DNA from: Ampullaceana balthica | Taxonomy: Eukaryota > Mollusca > Gastropoda > Lymnaeidae | Length of the DNA: 64,000 bases | Assembly: GCA_944989445.1 (NCBI GenBank) | Contig: CALYLW010000335.1 | Location: 62,001-126,000, forward strand | Direction of reading: 5' to 3' | In this document: one piece after another, positions 42,701-51,700 of the stretch | Layout: the number at the start of each line of letters is the position of its first letter | Numbering within the stretch: position 1 is the first letter of the stretch | Position numbers and translations under genes: made by a program | Notes under the pieces: generated by a model | Database searches by the model: none | The model's input: only the letters and a program-made list of their open reading frames with translations | Told to the model about the DNA's origin: nothing

Positions 42701-45700
42701 CAGGAACACCTATTTGTATAACTGTCACATCTCTCACACAGGAACACCTATTTGTATAACTGTCACATCTCTCACACATAAACACATATTTGTTTGTATA
42801 ACTGTCACATCTCTCAAACAAAAACACCTATTTGTATAACTGTCACATCTCTCACACATAAACACCTATTTGTTTGTATAACTGTCACATCTCTCACACA
42901 GGAACACCTATTTGTATAACTGTCACATCTCTCACACAGGAACACCTATTTGTATAACTGTCACATCTCTCACACAGGAACACCTATTTGTATAATTGTC
43001 ACATCTCTCACACATAAACACCTATTTCTTTGTATAACTGTCATATCTCTCACACATAAACACCTATTTGTATAACTGTCACATCTCTCACACATAAACA
43101 CCTATTTGTATAACTATCACATCTCTCACACAGGAACACCTATTTGTATAACTGTCACATCTCTCGCACATAAACACCTATTTGTATAACTATCACATCT
43201 CTAACACATAAACACCTAATTGTATAACTATTACATCTCTCACACAGGAACACCTATTTGTATAACTATCACATCTCTCACACAGGAACACCTATTTGTA
43301 TAACTGTCACATCTCTCACACATAAACACCTATTTGTATAACTATCACATCTCTCACACATAAACACCTATTTGTATAACTGTCACATCTCTCACACAGG
43401 AACACCTATTTGTATAACTATCACATCTCTCACACATAAACACCTATTTGTATAACTGTCACATCTCTCACACATAAACACCTATTTGTTTGTATAACTG
43501 TCATATCTCTCACACAGGAACACCTATTTGTATAACTATCACATCTCTCACACATAAACACCTATTTGTATAACTGTCACATCTCTCACACAGGAACACC
43601 TATTTGTTTGTATAACTGTCATATCTCTCACACAGCAACACCTATTTGTATAACTGTCGCATCTCTCACACAGGAACACCTATTTGTATAGCTGTCACAT
43701 CTCTCACACATAAACACCTATTTGTTTGTATAACTGTCACATCTCTCACACATAAACACCTATTTGTTTGTATAACTGTCACATCTCTCACACAGGAACA
43801 CCTATTTGTATAACTGTCACATCTCTCACACAGGAACACCTATTTGTTTGTATAACTGTCATATCTCTCACACAGGAACACCTATTTGTATAACTGTCAC
43901 ATCTCTCACACAGGAACACCTATTTGTATAGCTGTCACATCTCTCACACATAAACACCTATTTGTATAACTGTCACATCTCTCACACAGGAACACCTATT
44001 TGTATAGCTGTCACATCTCTCACACAGGAACACCTATTTGTATAACTGTCACATCTCTCACTCAGGAACACCTATTTGTATAGCTGTCACATCTCTCACA
44101 CAGGAACACCTATTTGACGTGAGTGACCTGCAGAACGAGCCCGCCCTCATCTCCAAGTGTGGAAGCCTTGGCGTGTCCTTTCAGTACGACAACGCCCAGA
44201 GCAGGATGGTCGTGAAGATTCACCAGGCCAAGGAGATACCGGCCAAAGACAGGGGCGGCGCCAACAGCACTCAGGTAGGACGTCCTGGAGAAGCGTAACT
44301 TTCACATCTGGATTACTAATAAACCATTGGAGTATCTAGTGGTTTTATTTTAGAGTATCAAGGAATTATGAGGTTGTGTTTTAAACTATTGATAAATCAC
44401 AGCAGTGGACAGTGGGTAATACTTTCGATGACCTAACAACAGTGAAGAAGCTAGAGTTAGAGTCACAGAGTGCGTCACATTTTTGACGCCTCTTCAAGAA
44501 TGTACCTTAAAGTTTGCCAGAACCGCCCAATATTCATGTCAAATGGAACGGATTCACCCCCTCCCTCCTTTTCCACAATTAGCATGTGGTGGTAACGAGT
44601 AACCCTGGGTGGGGACACAAGGAAATCGGATGCTACTCACTTAGATCACTGTATGTCCTAAGCTGAACCTCGGGAATTCTAGATAGAAGTTAACGTGGAA
44701 GATTTGTTCCTTAAATTTGTTTATCAAAGTGGAGTGATTTCCAAATAAGTTTGTGTTAAAAGTTCATGTATGCGTCCATATAATTCTTTATATTTCTTTC
44801 TTGAATATCCATCAAGGTCAGGGTCATGTTACTCCCCAGTAAGAGGCAGAGGCACAAGACAAAGGTCAAGGAAGGTGACTGTCCGGTGTTTGACGAAAAA
44901 ATCTACTTCAACAAAATTTTACCTGGTAAATCACAAACCGAACCAGCAGAAGATTTAATCCCGCGACGGAATGCTGAACGCGTGGAGTATGAGATGAATT
45001 GAGATCGAGTCTCAGAAACAGGCGGTTTGAGGCTTTCGTGAGAAACAGGCGGTTTGAGGCTTTCGTGAGAAACAGGCGGTTTGAGGCTTTCATGCCTACC
45101 ATCACAAGTTCCTACAAAAATCTGTAAAAACGATTCTTAAGAAAAAAAGAAAATTCTCATTTGATCGATAACATGTGTGCATCTATTAGCGGTCTTGTTG
45201 AAAGCCGTGTTTGGTGGTGGGGGAGGGGGGGTGGACCTCATTAAGAATGTATTTGCAGGCTGTTGTTGTTTTTTATGTATGTTAAAATTACGTCCTTGCT
45301 TGTAAATGCTTTACATTATGTTTGTAAGAACCGTTTTAATCGTGTTCTTAAAATGTTGATGTTCCTAATAGAGATGCCCACTAAATCGATATTTTTTAAA
45401 ATGATATGAATTCACTGATTTCAATGATTATTCTGATATAAGTAGTAGTAGTTATTTTTAAATCCCTTATATTAACTTCGCGGCCGTCTCTGTCTGTCGT
45501 CATCTCATGGGCTGGGCGGGCGGGCGGAAAAACAAAAGTCGAAAATGACCCACTTCTTGTGATCGCATCGAGCTGAAATTTGGCACACGGACCCGTCTAA
45601 CCTAACAATGCATCGTATCAAAATTTCAGATCGATCGAACGTACCGTAATTAAATTAATGCATTTTTAGTTTATCCTTATATGAGGTATGTAATTCAAAT

Positions 45701-48700
45701 TCACGGTTTGTTATTGTCTTTTTCCCACGTGAAAGTTTGAGTTGACGCATTGAGGCGACCCGTCGAAGCGACGGGGTGCTTTTGTTTACATTTTACGTAT
45801 CAAGCTGAGCTCGGTCAAGCGAATCGGTGACCAGACTTTTCCCCTCTCCCCCTCCCAGCCACCCCCCCCCCTAGGGTTATGAAGCAAACTTGAGTTAAGA
45901 CAGATTCAGTCTGTAAATGTTTGAAAATAATCAATACTGTTAGTTATGTCTCATATATAAGGGATTTATAGTCAAAAACTTTGTTTTTACGGGTTTGTTT
46001 TATTTATAATGAAATTTTTTTTAGTACTTAACAAAATAGTGAGCAAAACTTTTTTCTAAATCTGCTGAACTCATAAAAATTCAGATTTTCATGTATAGTT
46101 TGGAAATTTAAAGTCACATAATTTAAACGTTGGAAAATACGACTCATTATTTACCTAAGATTCAAATGACTTTCATCTTGCTGTTCTTCGTTGTCTCCTT
46201 CAGACGAAATTCCTGGAATGGGTCTGAGGTTTCGCCTCTATGGCGTGGAGAGGATGAGAAGGGAGAGAATGATTGGAGAGAGCATTGTGGGGTTTGCGTC
46301 CTTGAACTTGGAGCAGGAGACAACACACTGGGTGGTGCTTGAACCTAGGAGCAACTTGAGTGTAAGTCAGGCGCTTGCCAAATAGAACTGTGTCTACAGT
46401 AATATTGTCAGATAGAACAGTGTCTACAGTCATCTTGCCAGATAGAACTGTGTCTACAGTCATCTTATCAGATAGAACTGTGTCTACAGTCATTACTGAA
46501 CTACTGTATTGAAAAGTTGTTGTTTTAATGCATGTCCATCTATTCAACATAATAATGTTTGTATTTATGATAAAATAGAACTAATCCACCATACACACAC
46601 AAACAAAAATTCAAGCATTTCACAAACTTTCCTCCACCACTTGACAAAACATTCATTCTAGTAAAGCTTCATTAAATTTCTGATTTTAATGTAAAAGGTT
46701 TTTTGTAAAGTTCAGTTTTGGTAAGTTTTCGTATGAACAGTTAGATGATTGAGTTGGAATATTGTGTTAAATAAATGACCCTGATAATAAGTTCAGTTTT
46801 GGTCACTTTCTTAAATTTTTAAAAGATATTTCACTTCTGTCTAGTCCTCGAAAACGGTCACTGTACTAAATATCTTTCATGTAAAACTTTATTCAAATGG
46901 ACATCTAGTATAAAACATTGCACCAGCCGGCAACAAATGGGCTATAAATTGTTGCATAACATCATGGAACTATTTTATTTTTCATTGAACTTTTTCATAA
47001 AGCTGTTCCACTCGGCTTTGACAGTTTAGTAACAGGGGTAACTATGAACGTCTTTGACAGTTTAGTAATAGGGGTAACTATGAACGTCTTTGACAGTTTA
47101 GTAACAGGGGTAACTATGAACGTCTTTGACAGTTTAGTAATAGGGGTAACTATGAACGTCTTTGACAGTTTAGTAATAGGGGTAACTATGAACGTCTTTG
47201 ACAGTTTAGTAATAGGGGTAACTATGATCGTCTTTGACAGTTTAGTAATAGGGGTAACTATGAACGTCTTTGACAGTTTAGTAACAGGGGTAACTATGAA
47301 CGTCTTTGACAGTTTAGTAACAGGGGTAACTATGAACGTCTTTGACAGTTTAGTAACAGGGGTAACTATGAACATCTTTGACAGTTTAGTAACAGGGGTA
47401 ACTATGAACGTCTTTGACAGTTTAGTAACAGGGGTAACTATGAACGTCTTTGACAGTTTAGTAACAGGGGTAACTATGAACGTCTTTGACAGTTTAGTAA
47501 CAGGGGTAACTATGAACGTCTTTGACAGTTTAGTAACAGGGGTAACTATGAACGTCTTTGACAGTTTAGTAACAGGGGTAACTATGAACGTCTTTGACAG
47601 TTTAGTAACAGGGGTAACTATGAACGTCTTTGACAGTTTAGTAACAGGGGTAACTATGAACGTCTTTGACAGTTTAGTAACAGGGGTAACTATGAACGTC
47701 TTTGACAGTTTAGTAACAGGGGTAACTATGAACGTCTTTGACAGTTTAGTAACAGGGGTAACTATGAACGTCTTTGACAGTTTAGTAACAGGGGTAACTA
47801 TGAACGTCTTTGACAGTTTAGTAACAGGGGTAACTATGAACGTCTTTGACAGTTTAGTAACAGGGGTAACTATGAACGTCTTTGACAGTTTAGTAACAGG
47901 GGTAACTATGAACGTCTTTGACAGTTTAGTAACAGGGGTAACTATGAACGTCTTTGACAGTTTAGTAACAGGGGTAACTATGAACGTCTTTGACAGTTTA
48001 GTAACAGGGGTAACTATGAACGTCTTTGACAGTTTAGTAACAGGGGTAACTATGAACGTCTTTGACAGTTTAGTAACAGGGGTAACTATGAACGTCTTTG
48101 ACAGTTTAGTAACAGGGGTAACTATGAACGTCTTTGACAGTTTAGTAACAGGGGTAACTATGAACGTCTTTGACAGTTTAGTAACAGGGGTAACTATGAA
48201 CGTCTTTGACAGTTTAGTAACAGGGGTAACTATGAACGTCTTTGACAGTTTAGTAACAGGGGTAACTATGAACGTCTTTGACAGTTTAGTAACAGGGGTA
48301 ACTATGAACGTCTTTGACAGTTTAGTAACAGGGGTAACTATGAACGTCTTTGACAGTTTAGTAACAGGGGTAACTATGAACGTCTTTGACAGTTTAGTAA
48401 CAGGGGTAACTATGAACGTCTTTGACAGTTTAGTAACAGGGGTAACTATGAACGTCTTTGACAGTTTAGTAACAGGGGTAACTATGAACGTCTTTGACAG
48501 TTTAGTAACAGGGGTAACTATGAACGTCTTTGACAGTTTAGTAACAGGGGTAACTATGAACGTCTTTGACAGTTTAGTAACAGGGGTAACTATGAACGTC
48601 TTTGACAGTTTAGTAACAGGGGTAACTATGAACGTCTTTGACAGTTTAGTAATAGGGGTAACTATGAACGTCTTTGACAGTTTAGTAATAGGGGTAACTA

Positions 48701-51700
48701 TGAAAGGAATTATTTTTAGTTTTAGAACCCAAAATTTCTTGTCTTCATGACGTTTTAATGAAAATATTTGAGAATCCTTATTTTCATCTGGATCTTAGTC
48801 TATTTTCAAACCAGATTTACCCACTGTCAAGTTTTATATCCTTGCGTCAATGACCATTCTGCTCTGCCTTTAATGTCCGCGTCTATCCACCCCCCCACCC
48901 CCACCCCCCCCCACCCCCACCAACAGCACGGAGACTCTGGCTTTGACGTGTCCAGTTTGTCCAGAAGTGACAGCGGCTCGTCCAACCAGTCCCTCCAGCA
49001 CGGAGGGATGCCGGAGCTGCTCATTGGCCTGGCTTACAACGGCACCACCGGGCGCTTGTCTGTGGAGGTCATCAAGGGAAGCAACTTCCGCAACATGGCC
49101 ATGAACAGAGCTCCAGGTTAGTTGACTTTTTTAAAAATTAGATAAATGTATATCTATCAGCTGTGTGAAGCCTTCCCCCACCCCCCGGCCAAACTGGGGA
49201 GGGTCTCTTGGGGGAAACGCAGTGTCTGTTGCATTGAAACAAAAAAGTTTCAGCAAAGCAACTATGGTGTGGCTTTAGCTTTCAATACTAGATGTGAGAA
49301 GCTGTAGATCTTAAAAAGAGAGTAAACGTAACTTTATAACCATAACCTATATATTTATAAATGTTTAACAGAGGAGAAACTGCTATGAAACAATGTTACT
49401 TCAAAAATAAATTCGGTTTTCTTAACCAATTACAAATATATTTTTTTGTCAACGTTTTAAAATTTAGAGGACATACATTTAAAAAAAATATTTCTGTAAA
49501 AAATGTAATAGATTCACTTTCATTGACAACAGCTTCCTCAAACATTTGTAGTTATAAATTTTTGTATGAGTCAGTAACTAATCAAGTAATCTGATTTCAT
49601 TTTAATAGAAAATAGAACTTGTTTTTTTCTTCTTATTTGCTACTTATTTAAAAATCAGTCACAAAATATTGAGACTCTAATTGTTGTTTGATTGATTCAA
49701 GCCGGTAAATGCCTGGTTGATTTGAAATTTTCCTCAGACACGTACGTCAAGCTCAGTCTGATGAACTCTGCCGGGCAAGAGGTCCAGCGGTGTAAGACGT
49801 CCATCCGGCGTGGTCAGCCAAATCCATTGTTCAAGGAGACCTTCATGCTCCAGGTCGCCCTATTCCAGCTTCCGGAGGTCACGCTCATGGTGTCTGTCTA
49901 CAACAAGAAGAGTATGAAGAAGAAGGAGATGATTGGTTGGTTCTCTTTAGGTGGGTCACGTGACTAATTTATGGAACCAATTTATGGAACTAACTAGCAA
50001 AATCCCCGCGCTCTGCTGCGGAAGTTAGAATTTTAGTAAGCGTTGAAAACCCGTTTCACACAAATTCAAAACACCAATAGATTTTAGTCTGAATCATGAT
50101 TGATATACTTGTTTGTCAATATTTGTCAAGATCGTGTAAAATAAAATGGGTACTAAAATGACATTAGAGTGGACTCAACAAATTCCCAAAGCTTCAAGTT
50201 TCTACCTATTATGGGAAAGTGGAGAATAAGGTACATAAGAAAAAGTACATTTGGGCCCCCGGCCCCCAGTGAGTGATAATTTAAATATTTATTTTTGCAT
50301 GCTACCATCGAGAGAGTGGACTCAACAAATTCCCAAAGTTTCATGTTTCTACCTATACGGGAAAGTGGAGAATAAGGCGATTTTCAGTATAAGGAAACAA
50401 AAACGCTCTTGGGCCCACGGCCCCCATGGGAGTGAATTTTAAAATTCTTTGACACGAATTTGCATTGCGAGAGGGTACTCAACAACTACCCAAAGTTTCA
50501 TGCTTTTACCTACACGTGAAGTTGGAGAATTCGTGATGAGTCAGTTTTTAATATTTGAAAAAAACTTCTTTTGGGCCCCGGCCCCCAGTAAGTGTTAATT
50601 TAAATATTTTTATCACCTGGTACCATCGCGGAAGTGGTCTTATCAACTACTCAGAGTTCCATGCTTCTACCTACACGGGAAATATGAGAATTTGTGATTT
50701 TCAGTTTTTATATAGCTCATTTAAAGAAAAAACTTCATTTGGGCCCCCGGCCCCCAGTCTTTGATAATTTAAATATTTTTTTTGCCTGTTAACATCGCGG
50801 AAGTGTACTCAAGAACTTCCCAAAGTTTCATGCGTCTGCCTACTCGGGAAATGGGAGAATTAGTGATATATTTAAATTTTATATAGGCCATATTAGGAAA
50901 AAAACGTTTTTGGGCCCCCGGCCCCACATGAGCGGGAATTTTAAAATTCTTTTTTGCCAATTTTCGTCGTGAGAGGGTACTTGACAACTTCCCAAAGTTT
51001 CATGCTTCTACCTACACGGGAAGTTGGAGAATTAGTGATGAATCAGTCAGTCAGTCAGTGAGGGCTTTGCCTTTTATTAGTATAGATTTATGTTAAAGTA
51101 AACCTTGGGTCTTTTTAAAAGTGCAGAATGAGAAATCTTGCCACTTTTTTCATTTAATTTAAATTATATGTTCTAGAGCAAAAGCCAAACCTAAGTATCA
51201 AAATGAAACAATGAATTTATTATATGTCATTATATGTAGTGTAGCTTTTAATGAAGCACTTGTTTGTAAACGATATTAACTGTTTTCTGTTTACGTTTAT
51301 TGCCCCTTGTTATTTTCCCCGATTTTGTGTGCTTTGCGCTACATGTATATAGTTTTCTTACTCAAAAACAAGCTATAAACATTGTGAAAATTATAAGGAT
51401 CAAACTTACTAACTAACTGAGAGATTAATACAGAGATATAGGTGAGAAAACATTTATGCCTTTAACAGAAATATAAGAATGTTGACACAAACACAGGAAC
51501 ACGAGTGGTTGATACTCCACCTTAGATACAGGTGATCCTCGGGTTACAACGTTGATCCATTCTTAAGAAATGTCGTAACCCGAATTTCAGTGTAAGTCTG
51601 AACATTAAAAATATCTATATATATAAATATAAAGTACTGTACGTACAGACCCGTACAGTGCTATAAAAAATGTGACAATTAGTGACATAAAAAGTATTTA

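Noticed and set aside
41664..44115. CRISPR-like regular repeat array
   Set aside because: Eukaryotic sequence, no distinct spacers; units are contiguous tandem copies of a splice junction.
47044..48750. 568-codon frame [12 protein letters not shown] repeated
   Set aside because: By-product of the 36-bp period in Syt14 intron 6; no flanking coding sequence.
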